DNA of 64,000 nucleotides from Taenia hydatigena (Eukaryota > Platyhelminthes > Cestoda > Cyclophyllidea > Taeniidae). The notes beneath the pieces were generated by a model. The model did not search any database, was not told the origin of the DNA, and saw nothing but the letters and a program-made list of their open reading frames with translations. Of the stretch, positions 26,632 through 38,255 are shown in pieces. A program made the translations under genes and the position numbers. Every line of letters starts with the position of its first letter. The stretch's first letter is position 1. The DNA is taken from assembly GCA_036345935.2 (NCBI GenBank), contig JADWOT020000004.1, positions 6,482,168 to 6,546,167 on the forward strand. The letters are read 5' to 3'.

Positions 26632-26650
26632 TTCTTCTTCTTCTTCTTCT
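26591..26650. repeat. CTT trinucleotide run
   Basis: About 19 ctt units with one cct interruption. The left-arm partner near 23139-23150 has only four gaa/gaag units, so the expansion is specific to the right arm. Confidence 0.93.
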
Positions 26651-27429
26651 GTCCTCAAAGCCATTCACCTCGTCCACACAAAGAGTTGCTAGCATTGGTG
26701 CTGTGCCATTGAGGCGTGCGGCTTCTCGAGGCACCACCTCACTGTCACATCAACGCGCACTGCCCTGTCCACGCCTTTCCGTCCTGTCCGCCTTTTAGCA
26801 AGACATTAACATAATGAGATGAAGTGAACAACAAGAAAAGACACAAGTCGACTTCGAGTTGTGTGTGTGTGTGTCCTTTACCATTCCCCGAGCAGCAGGG
26901 CTACTCACTGGGCTAATATGGCCAACATTTTTCAACAATCGCAGAGAAGCACTCGTGGATTTACAGCATGAGCGAGTGAGTGAGTGAGTGGGTGAGTGAA
27001 GCAAGGGTAGACTGCACAAGTGCCATGGTTACTCGCATTGTGACTTTGGCTTGAGAAAGGCAGAAATACTTTGCCACTGGATGAGGTGGGTGTCTACTAC
27101 TACTACTACTACTACTACTACGACTACCGCGAAGTACCAAGTGGACAACGGTGTGGATGATGCCATTGTCGTTGCAAGCAATCACTGTGACGCGAGGACT
27201 GTGTGGTGTCTCACCACCTCCCACCTTCGCATTATTTATCGGCGGAAAGGCATTATGTGACAGACGTGTTGATGGCGTGACTGCCGAAGGGGTAGACGAC
27301 CGCGACCACGACCACAGCCACGATCACGACGACGTGACAACCAATGCGCGAACACGTCAATGAGGTCAGCCAAATGACTGCCCTCGCCCTCACCCTCCCC
27401 CTTCCTCCCTCCCTCCCTCTAACAGGAGC

Positions 27430-28244
27430 TATATCAACCTCGACGTCTGCGTCACGCAGTTGGTAAAAGTGGCTTGACAAGAATCTGTGCAGTTGCGGCT
27501 GTGCAGTATCACATGGAGGAGGTGGATTTACTCCAACCATTTCTTTCCCACGTGGTCACCAACTTATCAAGCCGACAGTACATTGCTGTCTGCTGCCCAT
27601 TGCGGACAATGTGTACACAGCCCTGGAAACAGGTGAGAGAGAATTTTGGGATTCTCCTCGAATGTTTGGGTTTAATTTCACTCTCGCCAATGACAGTTTA
27701 TTGGAAGGAAGCCCCTGCGTTATGGACCACAACTCTAGACTAAATGGAACCTGTGTTGAATATTACCCGGCAAGGAGCAACTTCATGCCTAAAATGCGCA
27801 TTTTAAAAGAGGACTTCCATGATCACCTCCGCCATTATGATTGTTTTATCTACATACTGGAGAGGGATTTTAACTTGATGGAAAACCTCATTAGCTATCT
27901 TGACATCATAAAACCGCATCAGATGCTAATCATTGCAGTCGTGAGAGGGTGTGTGTGATGCCGAAGAAGACATGCAGGTGCTCTCCGCTTTCGTGGACAG
28001 TATGGAGGACATTGAGAATAGTCCACTGACCACCACGAGTGTGAAATGGCGCCTTCGTTACTGCAAGCGCTTTGGATCCGACTACTGCAACACAATGGAG
28101 TTGTTGGAGTGTGCGTGCTACGATTTGAGTTTGAGGAGGAGCGCTGACAGTACCACGTCAACTGCGTTTGAGTTACCTGAAGGAGGACGTGAATTGCTCG
28201 TGCATCGTGAACCACCACCAACTCCACCTGCACCTTTACCATAA
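27430..28244 (+). pseudogene. Broken second copy of the exon at 21101-22009
   Basis: It is collinear with the minus-strand exon of the left arm, about 83-88 percent alike in bases and about 70 percent in residues by eye. Three differences break it. The start region is joined to upstream sequence by a deletion of about 340 bases near 27460. About 45 bases are missing near 27495. Two bases are missing near 27945, so the reading frame shifts just after the stretch ending LIIAV; the downstream part (starting CDAEEDMQVLSAF) is open again in another frame and ends at 28244. The proline tail is short. The product, if any, would be truncated. It is possible that an intact allele exists or that one indel is a sequencing error. 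Confidence 0.65.
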
Positions 28245-29107
28245 CATATGGAGTAGGCTAATTCGGATTTTTGAATAGAGGTATAAAGAAAGAGTCTTGT
28301 GAGACGAGTGGAGAGAGGATGTAATGATGGAGTGTACTACTTTCCTACTGCATGGCAGAGTGTGGCAGTGCAGGTTGGTTTGCGATGCAGAATGTTTGGG
28401 AGAGCAGGAGGGTGAAGTGTTGGGAGTGGGAGAGGGCGGCGTGTGATTGAGCAGGGACTGTAGTCTCAGTGGCTGACGTGGTTATGGGTTGTGGAATGCG
28501 GAGAGGAAATGCGATGTGAAAAGACAGTGATGGTGGTCCTGTGACGGGACGAAGTGACTGGTACGTGTGGGTGGGTGGATGGATGAATGACTGTGTTAGA
28601 GAATGCAGAAAAATAGCTGAATGCACTGAGGCATACGCAGATGTTGGGAGGGAGACGCAGCCCATGTACACAAAATCACAACGTGTAGACTTATACGAGT
28701 TCGGTAATGCTGGCGTTGTTGGCCTTAAATCATGAGACGTGAGCGTGGGCTGGCCTGCGAGATCATCCCTGTGGAAGTGGGTAGGTGGGTGAGGAGGAGG
28801 ACGGCGTGACCACACCTTACACGTGTGTGTGTCTGTGTGTGTCTGTTTCATTTGACCTCGTTGAGCGTGCGCGATGCGTGAGTTGTAGGGAGACCGACTG
28901 CATTGCGGTATACGAGATAGTGCGTCGAATGGATGGAATGAGGTGAAGAAGAAGTGAGCGATAAATGGAGGCCAAGGAAGATAAGCAAAAGAGGGTGATG
29001 TATTTGGCAGAGCAATTTATGTGAACCAACTTGAATCTTCCACATGTTGAGCAAAAGATGACATTATTGTGTCTCTCGTGTTGCCCATCAAAACTGCTTG
29101 CATGATA

Positions 29108-29514
29108 GCGACTCGAAATTGAACTGCCTAGGTGAGAAGGGAATCGGAGTGTTTACAATTGCCAGCAAGCATTGCAGTGCACACATACACATGCAGCACT
29201 AACAGCCTCTATTACTTCACAGGTTTTTGATAAAACTCGACAGTATTCCATGGATACGTGGTGTCTCCACCCCACTTCTAATCAATCAACATACGCTGAA
29301 GAGTCGGAGGGAAGAAAGGGGGAAGGAATGAAGGAAGGCGCCTCTACTGGTTTCAACAGCAGCAATAGTTTGGTAGTACCAATAGTAGCAGCAATAACAA
29401 TCATAAGGGAAGTATTCGTATTACTACTAGGAACAGCAGTAGCAGCAGCAGTAGTAGCAGTAGCATTGGCGGCAATAGTGCAATTGTGCCCCCTAAACAC
29501 TGCAAATCCTTTAG
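29108..29514. other. Flank of IR1, imperfect AGC/AAT trinucleotide stretch
   Basis: From about 29350 to 29480 the sequence is rich in agcagcaat- and gtagcagta-type words. No gene is seen. Confidence 0.5.
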
Positions 29515-29840
29515 TTCAATGACTCTGCTTTATAAAGCCATTGCTCAATTCATCAATTTGAAAAGACTTTAGTTCACTTATCGGGAGTATGTTCCTCCCC
29601 ACAGGGCGAATAATAATGTCCCTCATGAAAGGAACCACAGTGCTGACAATGAGAGGCCTCACGTATTGGCACGATTGTGGCGACTGAGTGGAACACCTTA
29701 TGGCAGATATGGAGGCTCATCAAAAGGACAGCCCTACCAATAAGGCAATGACTCAAAGTAGAAGCTACTCCTTCAAGTGCACCACCTTATGCCCACGTAA
29801 ATCGTAAAACACTCATTTGTGTGCCCGCCATCAGGCAACC
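29515..29840 (+). repeat. Fragment of the IR2 block family (E1)
   Basis: 29515-29785 is a direct copy of 36360-36630 and an inverted copy of about 45570-45840, over 90 percent alike by eye. At about 29795-29840 the similarity switches to the reverse complement of 48550-48595, so the fragment joins two parts that are far apart in block D. Confidence 0.8.
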
Positions 29841-30383
29841 ACGTTTTGGTGCTGGAGAGGCAAGTATGCTCAAATTCTCATTCTGTGGCCAATTTTAGCA
29901 CCACACAATGCACTTATATCCTTTTCCATAATGAGCACAATAATCATCACTTCTGACTGTCCAAGAATGGAATGCTGTTCTAGTGTCTGAAGTCTGCCAA
30001 GCCTTCGAAGGTGCAAATCGTTGTGAGCGGTTCCATACACTGACCAGTCCTCAGAAAAGGAGACGTCTCCCTTTTTATTGACCATCCTAACCAAAGCTGT
30101 CCTAGTTGTCGTCATCGCCATCGTCGTCGCCTGCTCTAGTTCGTGGGTGATAATGCGATTGTCTGATGGCTGAGGAGAGTGTTGATCACCTCAAGCGTAG
30201 ATTTTGCTACACTGCACATTTTGCCATTTTTCCGATCCAATTTATTGTCCAATTCGGCTTGTGTACAAGAACTGACGTTATTCGTGCTTGCGTGGAAGAA
30301 ACATTAACTTCCGTGCGGGCTATCTACTCGTGACCATTTGCACGGTGAGAGACTACGTCACCGTCAGGATATTTTATGAAGTC

Positions 30384-30495
30384 CTCTTTCACCAGATAAA
30401 CATCTGTTCCAGCTGCTTGGGAGCATCTTTTGTCCTGGCACCGGTATGATGTTATTTGCTGCTAAGAATGCATTTCTGCAGCAAATAAAAGCGAC
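30384..30495 (+). repeat. Fragment of the IR2 block family (E2)
   Basis: About 85 percent alike to the reverse complement of 48459-48560, the segment just outside the outer end of the IR2 right arm. The match stops at the word aaaagcga, exactly where the IR2 arm begins in block D. Confidence 0.75.
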
Positions 30496-32539
30496 TTGTC
30501 ACTTAGTCAACAAATCAGTGGTGCCATTCTATGGCAAGAATTTATCAAATGCTCAATTGTTAATGAGCGGTGAGCAAGTTGCGTAAAGTCGTTTGAAAGT
30601 GTGCCACGACTGGCTCGCAGTCCAGACTACCCACTGGTAGTGACGATCTCGGCGTTCGCATGTCCAGCTTATCGCTAATCTTCTCATCCTACACGAGACC
30701 ATCCATCCATCCATCACTCCATCAAGTGTCAATCACACAGAGTGAAGGCCAATTATGCGTCCTCTGGTACACAGAGAGCAGAGCAATGTGAGAAGACTGT
30801 ACTAAGGTGGGAGATTGCCACAAGGAGGATGGAGAAAGGAGAGGGAAGAAGTCCTACTCCATCACTACTGCTTCGTGATCATCCAACTGGCACCCTCGTT
30901 GCCTGTGAAGGTGGCCACACTGTCGTTAATGTCAGTTGCTGTGGTGTGGAAAAGGCATCTGGTTGAATGTCGCAAGGTGAGAAGCAGTTGCATCGGTTTC
31001 CATCGAGTAGAAGGATCTCGCCTATCAGTGACCTTCAGTCTTCTGTAAGTAAACCATTCACCACCACGAGAAACTGTGTCTACATTCCACCATACGCACA
31101 CGCTGAAAGCACAGTCCTTGAGACATGAAGTGGTAAATGCTTCAGGTCCATGAGATGACCTCCGTGTTTGGACGATTCGGGGGCAATCCATGATGATGAG
31201 GTGTCCATTCGCTCAGCAACCGTGGCGCTTCGTGTCAGTCCCACCATACGTCATTCTCCCACTCGGACATTCACTCAGCAAACCATTCTAGACGTGCGTA
31301 AGAGGGTACAGGAAGAACATATTCATGGTCTGCCAATCCTGCTACCCACCACGTACCATGTCATGTCAGCTGGGTGGCAGTCAGCCTCCGCCACACAAAT
31401 TTTAATGTCGATGTAGGAGTAGTGAATCGACTGTTGCACCATCACTCAGGTTGGATAGCGCTGTTGCCTGCTCCTTGCACACTGATCCCGAATAAAGTTT
31501 AGTCACGGAAGACATGCGCCTCTTCTTCGTTATTCAAAATAGGGAGTCACATCGGAAGCGATGCCCTTCGAGTGACTAGGCATCACCCAAATTGAACTGT
31601 TTAAGCCATTTGATCACAAACGATACGCTTCACCAATGTCTACTACTCTCCTCCGAAATATTGTGGAAAACTCTTGTCCCGTAATTGCTGGTAGCAGATT
31701 ATATCGTAATGAGGGAGTGTTCGGTCCAGGCATTCTTTACTTTCTCACTGTGTGTGTCAACCCGCGCCCTTCTTTCCTCACTTATTCAAGCCTGTCACAA
31801 TACAGCCTAGGTGGCTAATTTAGCCTGTTATATTACACTGCAACCTAGTGTGATCTAGTTAGGCCTAGTCATGAGCAACGTGCTACACTGCTTCCACAGT
31901 GGGACATGGATATCGGGCACTTTGTTGCACTCCACTAGGTCTGCTGCTGCTGCTGCCACCGTTTATTTAGTGCTCGTCAACACATGTAAGAACCATTGCA
32001 AGCAAGTGCAAAACAGTTAACGCAGTGAAAAGTATGCATTAAATTAAAAGAATCGGTCACATACCACTAAAGGTTTCTATGCAGCTAAAATATGGATGCC
32101 TCTGGTGCCAATTCGCAATATCGTGCTTAGACGAATCCTTGCCTCGCATCACAAACGACACCAGAGGCGCCTGCCGTTCATCCACACACGTGAGGTGATC
32201 TGCATGTTCATCTGAAAGAGACAAAGGAACGATTGCGGTAGAGCCGAGGCAGAGAGAGGGGGAAGGGGGGGAAGGAGGATTGAAAGTGGACACCGTTGGA
32301 TGACTCCGCACAGCGCTTCAATGCAGCCCTCTTTATTTCCTCCCTTTCTCCCACCTTTTCATGAATTGTTGCATTTACCCACTCACCTAACCACTTGACT
32401 GAGTTAAATATTAAGGATTGAGCTTAATGGAGGGAATATGAATTTCGTGTCAACAACATACTTGAAGAGACTAAGCACAGCTTTCCCCTACTACGCGTTT
32501 CACATAGGATATGAGATGCGATAATAGCAACGCGACGCA
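30496..32539. other. Region without a supported gene
   Basis: Two plus-strand frames look somewhat protein-like. The first, 30815-31048, ends at a good donor (gtaagt at about 31046). The second, 31168-31416, contains TFTQQTILDVRKRVQEEH. Neither has a recognisable family or a second copy, so I do not call them genes. A ccat run lies at 30697-30725. Confidence 0.35.
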
Positions 32540-32636
32540 CGCAAATGAAGTGGATCTCCACCTCTACTGCCCGGGTGTTTTAGTGGTTGCATGTGGATGG
32601 CATTGCGGTGTGCAAGACGTATGAGGGAAAAGAGGA

Positions 32637-32663
32637 GAAGGAGGAGGAGGAGGAGGAGGAGGG
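32637..32663. repeat. GGA trinucleotide run
   Basis: Nearly pure gga units. At the same place copy B has a G-rich run (60249-60273), while copy C has only a few units. Confidence 0.9.
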
Positions 32664-32950
32664 AGTGTGTTGGGTTTATCAGTGCACACTAAGATGTAAT
32701 CACATGGAAGTGAAGTAGTCGGTGTTTGTATGACGAGGTGGAGGTGATCGGTGTAAGGCAGGACGTTAGGGTTACCGCGTGCATGTGATGCAGGTGATTC
32801 TTTACGAGTAGTCATTTTTTCATATTGACTGCCTGGTCGAGCATGGTCTTAGGGATGTTCTGCAACAGAAATATTAATATTTTGCAGGCAGCCAGTGTTG
32901 GAGTCGGAGTTGCCTCGAGTGCTGCGTGGCTGCTGCTGGTGTGATCGCGT

Positions 32951-33289
32951 GTGCGATGCAGTGGGAGATCAGTGAGTGGGGTGGCGATTTGCACTGATGT
33001 GAGTGTCGAGTGTATGTATTCCTGCCCACGGACGATTGGTAGTGGGATGGAGCCTGTCTGCATTGACTATTCGACCTTTGCTCATCCTTCTAGGGCCCCT
33101 GGGTGTGGATGCTCTACCACTGCAATGGAGCGTGTGCACGAGATGTCACGCAATAGCACATTGTCTTATTTCGACAGTGTCGCGTGGTGTAGTTCTCGGC
33201 CTTCCATGTGTCGCGATGCCTTTTTTAATTGCGCTGCTGTTGGTTTTTATAATGTGCTCATTGATTTGACGAGGTTGTGGGGATGGTAG
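32951..33289 (+). CDS. Cys-rich conserved frame of the block family, copy A
   Basis: Open for 112 residues. Compared with copy C (minus strand, 51843 towards 51340) it keeps the order VAICT, MYSCP, IGS, PVC-DY, CSTT, RV-EM, NSTL, FDSVAWC, RP-MC and RLWGW. Bases are about 75-78 percent alike, yet most cysteines, tryptophans and the frame are kept. This frame ends at a TAG at 33287-33289, where copy C continues; further on, another frame of A resumes the C-like words THQAA and RRWQWQ. I recognise no domain. It could be an exon of a duplicated gene or part of an uncharacterised mobile element. Confidence 0.4.
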   Translation: MRCSGRSVSGVAICTDVSVECMYSCPRTIGSGMEPVCIDYSTFAHPSRAPGCGCSTTAMERVHEMSRNSTLSYFDSVAWCSSRPSMCRDAFFNCAAVGFYNVLIDLTRLWGW

Positions 33290-34007
33290 AGGATGAGAGT
33301 GAGCAGTCTCACTGACTGACACTCGCTCTGTTGCTGCTACCACCTTCAAGGCTGGTTATGGGTCGCTCTCTAAGGGCACCACAGACTGACTCATCAGGCT
33401 GCCAACAACACCCATCTTTGCCGTCGGTGGCAATGGCAAAGAGGAATGTTGATGTAGAAGCAGACCAATAGGAGGGAGGCCGCTAAGACTGCACACTAAG
33501 CGCCTTTGTACTCATCGTCGACAGCTGCGGAGTCGCAATCATTCGGCGGATTGAGTGTACCGAATGTTACCTTCCTAAATGCGAACTATTCGTCCATGCA
33601 GGATATAAGAGACACGGTTTTCCGATTGGAGGTGTTGGAAACGGTGAGTGAGGTGTGAGTGCCATGCAAGAGCGAAACAGGTGCGAACCTGTGGCCTGCT
33701 AAGCATGCTAGATAAGTCAGATATTATTATCTTCTTACAATGGCTGGTTTTGCCGATTCATTTTTAAATCTAAGATGCTCAGGCATTGTCGCTTTTACCA
33801 CTGTGAAATGAGGTAATGCCAGTGTGAAGTAGGTGTGGAGTAATTGGAAGTGTATTTATGGTGCTTTGATATGTATGAATGATTCCCTGTGCGACTCATT
33901 GTCATATTCGATAATCACTTGTCTAATGTTGTAGGCTTCAAAACTGTCACTATGGTTGCTGTGGTGCCGTACCGTTGACATGAGTTTGACTAATCGCTTT
34001 CAGACCA

Positions 34008-34220
34008 ATGTTTCCTCTACTGATGATGGACGCGCGTGGTGGTTAACACATTTGCCCCTTATCGCATAAGGAATCAGCTTGCAGCAAGGGAGATGGGGAG
34101 ACTGACGATGCAGTAGCCTCACCGAGGAGAGCACGGCGGATGGCGCCTGACAAGGCGAAGCGAACCGTGTTATGCGTTGGTGGATTGTTCAATGACGGAT
34201 TTGGTGGTGAGGCCACTTAA
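34008..34220 (+). pseudogene. 70-residue conserved frame of the block family, copy A (one nonsense codon)
   Basis: Collinear with the open 70-codon frames of copy D (48194-47982, minus) and copy C (50766-50566, minus). Shared words are MFPLL, GDGETDDAVA, PRRARRMA, VLCVGG and LLNDGF. Here codon 13 is TAA (34044-34046), where copy D has GAA; the rest of the frame is open and stops at the same place as copy D. Confidence 0.5.
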
Positions 34221-34822
34221 ATGCGCCATCGTTGTATCTCTTCGGAGTGGTATTTTGAATGCACGTGTATGCATTTAACCCGAGTATGATGTCCTCTTTT
34301 GTCTTCAGAGGGAAGGGAAATGCTGAGAAAACTGCAGTACCTATGTATAAAATTGGTGATAGAGATGTTCTATTGTGGATTGAAGGTTCGCTAGCCGTAA
34401 CCCATTTGCTTCAGGATGCGTAGAGCTGCTCTTGCTTTGTTGCGTTACAGTTAATTGTTGGCTGCACAGGTGATGGGTGCATTTTGAAGTAGATCGCCTA
34501 CTGTTGGAGGTGTTATGGGTCATTAGGAGGAGTGGCATGCTGTCACTTAACCTTAAGAATGGCTTTAGAAGGTGCAGAGTGTGTAACAAGTGGGTAATGG
34601 GTCGGTGGGTGTGAAGCAGAAAGGGGGATGTTTGTGTAAGAAAGAAGACAAGATGCCTCCAACCGCTCTGCACATGGGCATGTATGCTAAGTAGGCGAGA
34701 AGGGAGGGAAGGCTCCATGCTGCTTGATTAATCTCATAACACCATCTCCTCTGCAATGCGCTCCAAATGGTAGTTGTGTTGTCATTCCATCACGCGGTTC
34801 CCTTAAGCAGACGTGGTAGCTA

Positions 34823-35125
34823 TTGCCACCACAGGGCAACTATGCGGAGTTGAATGAAACGCTGATGGAGCATACAGACGGGATGGAGATTATTGTGGGA
34901 GATTGGTTTGTCGAACGCCTTTCAATATCATCTGTTGGTGTGTCTGCAGTCGTTTGCATCTCATACCTTTGCCAAGTTATGTTGGACTGTTGGCCTGCAT
35001 GTTCTGATGTAGGCATGTGGTGGAAACATCAAATCAGAAATAACACGAAATGTTCTTTATGTCAGACTTGTCACGATGGAAATGAACTGAAGTTATTCGC
35101 TATGAGATCATTAATTGTTTTTTAG
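34823..35125 (+). other. Open frame shared by both IR2 arms
   Basis: 100 codons, identical to the frame at 47379-47077 (minus). It includes the words VGDWFVERL and SSVGVSAVVC. Equivalent words (VGDLFVERL, VGLSAVLC) occur in copy C near 49870-49790 and in copy B near 63040-63110, but there the frames are broken upstream. Identity between the IR2 arms is not evidence of coding because the whole arm is duplicated; the partial match in C and B is suggestive only. Confidence 0.3.
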
Positions 35126-36724
35126 CGTCCGAAATTTGTTTTGGCAAGGATAACGATAGTTTCGCTTAAAAATTAGCCTCATTATTTGTGTGGTAGAGCT
35201 TCGCGCAAGTTACTTCTCAAATAAATACGTGACATTATATTGTTGCATAATATGGCGACACGTAAATGTAATCGAAGGGGCCTAGAGAAAACAAACTCGT
35301 TCGAGCTATCTAAGAATGAGTTAATGTTTCCTCGTAATGCTGCATTGTGGAGAGGTTTTGCCTCACAAGGCGACAACGGCGACGACCATGAGAACGTCGT
35401 AGAACCACGCTGATGGGTCTCGACGGCAAAGGAAAAGTAGTTGACAAAAAGCAAATGGGGCTCAAGAATAGGGACGCTGAAACACAGCAATAAGTTGTTC
35501 TTTGTTGTGGAACACTAACTGGAAAGCGGTTGGGCAATTTCAATGTGTGCAACGAATGTGATGTGGCGTTCCAGGACTTCATTAAAAGCAAAAGAGGACA
35601 TAATACTTAAATAGAATATATCTATATTCAGCAAGCAGAGTGTAGAGACCGGTGGCGTGGTCCAAAGGCCAGCTCGCCCGTTTGGAGCAACATGGTCACC
35701 CAAGTCACCGTAGCCGAAACCGGCAGTCAAACAAACACTGCATTTACTTTGAGGCATTGTAGAGAAATCAGAATGTAGTAAATAAAAAGCGTAAGAATTA
35801 GAAATGCGGAAACAATAGAAGAAATTAGGCATGCGTGTGCAAAGGGTGAAAATCCTCTTGTCATAAAATACTACACAAAAGGATTGGGTGGCTATCATCA
35901 GGTTAATAAGATGAATTGAAGATAAATGTGAATGACACATAACATTATAGGGAGAAAGGGAAACAATGAAGGATATTTGTTTCGCCCGTTGCTAGAAGAT
36001 GACGCGACTCAGGTGTAATAAAACACCCTCACTCACTCACTGCCATCGCTTGTTTTCGTACACTTCGCTCCCACCAACATGCCCGCAAAGGCCTGGCACG
36101 TCGGAGGCATTTGTCTTTAGCCTTGGCACAGCCGAGCCAATCGCCACAGCGATGGCAGAGATGAGATGTCAGACCTCACGCTTTGCGAATACAGAGCTCA
36201 TGCTGATCATGTAAGGAATGATTTGCGTATACCATGCAAGATCTTCCATAGGTGTCTCGATGGGCTTTTGCTATCGCCCAAACTTAATGCTCACTTCCGA
36301 ACGTGGTCGAATAAATAGACGCAGTTAATTCTTCTACCGCTGAGCAAATCATGCAATTGAATTACAATGACTCTGCTTGAAAAAGCCATTGCTCAATTCA
36401 TCAATTTGAAAAGACATTAGTTCACTTATCGGGAGTATGTTACTCCCCACAGGGCGAATAATAATGTCTCTCATGAAGGGAACCACAGTGCTGACAATGA
36501 GAGGCCTCGCGTATTGGCACGATTGTGGCGACTGGGTGCAACACCTTATGGCAGATATGGAGGCTCATCAAAAGGACAGCTCTACCAAAAAGGCAATGAC
36601 TCAAAGTAGAAGTTACTCCTTCAACTGGACCATCTTAAGTCCAACGAGAACTATTTTGACCACTTTATCATTCTATCTTACGGCTACCAACCACCGTCTC
36701 GCATGTGTGACACATCTAACCACT

Positions 36725-36800
36725 TCTTCCTCCCTTCCTTCTTTCCTTCCTCCCTTCCTTCCTTTCTTCCGTCCCTCCTTTCTCTTTCCTTCTTTTCTTC
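36725..36800. repeat. Pyrimidine TTCC/CTTT tract
   Basis: Tract of ttcc, cctt and tctt words, present as the complementary purine tract in the right arm (about 45405-45478). It accounts for the low-complexity open frames on both strands here. Confidence 0.9.
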
Positions 36801-37282
36801 GAAAAGCAAGTTTGCTGTCCCACCGGTGTTGTATGTGTTGGTTCTTTCCTTATTACCATCGAAAATGCACATACTGGATATGCTGCATAAATGCCTTCAA
36901 CACTCACACCCGTCTTCCCGTCACACGCAGCAACATAAACCCACTACTCAAGTCATTTGAGTAACACTTTTATTCCACTCACATTTCGACCGCATTTCTA
37001 GCTCACTGGCATTGTGAGGCGACAGTACAGCCTCATCGTTGTGGGTGGTTGCTATCACTTCCACAAGCACATTCAACGCACCCATACCTCACCTACGCCA
37101 CAAGGCAGCACATCGTTCCAGTCGCGCCAGCAATAATTATCATCATTAGCCGCCCACATGCACCACAATCCAGCGTGAAGGCAGTGCAGTCACCACACAG
37201 AAAGCGCTGCTGACTTTCAAACGGTGAGGCTATCGATTGAATCCATTGATCGTGTCACACACTCAAACATACCGCCACCATA

Positions 37283-38255
37283 ATGTTTGCGAATCGGATG
37301 TATCTACAAATGCTCTTCATCTTTGCCTACATTTCGCTTTGGTTTTTCGGTCACTTTGGTTTTTTCGGTTTGCGATTTCTTTTTCTCGCGTGGACCCTCG
37401 TGGACATGGCGCAAGCAGTGTCCACGAGGAGAGGTAGGTGCTCGCCTTTACACACACCTCTACTAACGTCCTTGTCATGCAGGTTGCCAAAGACGCCAAC
37501 AGGCTGTCTCTCACAAAGCACTTCAGACGGATGTTCATGTGGAAGGAGAGTGGGTGGAGCAAGTGGAGCAGATAGAGCAAGTGGAGGAGACGGAGAACTC
37601 GACTGGCGCATCTGATGCGAAGCTGGTGAGGTTCCAACAGATGCTGCAATTCGTCGCCTCGCCTCCAAGTCATTCGATGCGGAGGCGGCAGCGGCGGTTG
37701 GCAGAAACGGAAGGAGACACTGGCGCCGCAGACACGACCTACGGTGTTACCGATCTTCCGGATGAGTACGAATGGAGGGAAGAAGGAGGAGGAGGAGGTG
37801 GTGGTGTGGATAGCGCAAAGGGCCTTTGCGCTGAAAGGAGGAGGAGGAGGAGGATGAGAAGACGGATGGAGACAAAGGGCCGTTCGACGAGGGACGAGGA
37901 CGGGCAGGAGGAGGAGGAGGAGGTGTGGGTGGAGCGGGTGAAGCGTGAGCGGGAGCAGGCGCAGGTGCGGGATGGGCAGCGCGAGGAGAACGAGCAGGAG
38001 GAGGAGGAGGAGCACGAGCATGAGGAGCAGGAGGAGGACGGGAGAATGGAGAAGGAGGTGAAGAAGGAGGAGGCGCACAATGTCATCATGGAGAGCGGTC
38101 ACCACGTACACGGCAAAGCAAAGAAGACGCGCAGCGGCAGGTGGCGTCGGCTCTTCACCAACTCAATCGGTGGACTCGCGTGGCACCAACAACACAAGGG
38201 ACCACCTCACCAACACCCACACCGACACCGGTTTACAGACTCCATGATGCATTGA
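37283..38255 (+). CDS. Putative membrane or secreted Glu/Arg-rich protein, two exons
   Basis: Exon 1 is 37283-37433 and exon 2 is 37483-38255. The 49 bp intron has a gtaggt donor, a ctaac branch-like word and a tgcag acceptor, and the phases fit (1), giving 307 residues. Residues 6-40 are strongly hydrophobic and aromatic (MYLQMLFIFAYISLWFFGHF), a signal peptide or membrane anchor. Then come a Glu/Val/Gln-rich stretch (about 71-87), a conserved-looking word KLVRFQQMLQFVA (about 97-109), a glycine run (about 152-158), an Arg cluster (about 168-178) and a long acidic region (about 193-237). The related minus-strand copy at 38577-39190 keeps several of these words in the same frame, which supports coding. 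The exon 2 sequence is GGA-rich and partly low complexity. The inner end of IR2 falls at about codon 124. Function unknown. Confidence 0.55.

Larger units (their letters stand above)
25482..29107 (-). repeat. Inverted repeat IR1, right arm
   Basis: Reverse complement of 20255-24443. It lacks the GGA run, the GGT run, about 340 bases upstream of the exon and the insertion at 23711-23900. It has its own CTT expansion and about 37 extra bases near 25530. Confidence 0.93.
32540..36360 (+). repeat. Block family, copy A
   Basis: Shares order and orientation with copy B (60085 onwards) and, inverted, with copy C (52370 to about 48950). From 33744 inwards it also pairs with copy D as the IR2 left arm. 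Compared with B and C, copies A and D contain about 375 extra bases near 35935-36310, so A and D form one subtype and B and C another. It carries plus-strand frames corresponding to the conserved short frames listed separately. Confidence 0.85.
33744..37703 (+). repeat. Inverted repeat IR2, left arm
   Basis: Pairs with 44496-48458. Positions in the two arms add to 82202 from the outer end to beyond 36437 and to 82199 from about 36964 inwards, so about 3.96 kb differ by a net 3 bases. By eye, 34.8-36.4 kb and 37.2-37.7 kb are practically identical, while 33.74-34.6 kb is nearer 88-92 percent. The inner end lies inside the gene at 37283-38255. Confidence 0.95.

Noticed and set aside
35515..35940. 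141-codon minus-strand frame, identical at 46262-46687
   Set aside because: The identity reflects the young IR2 duplication. In copies B and C the equivalent stretch is partly deleted and not open, so there is no evidence of coding.
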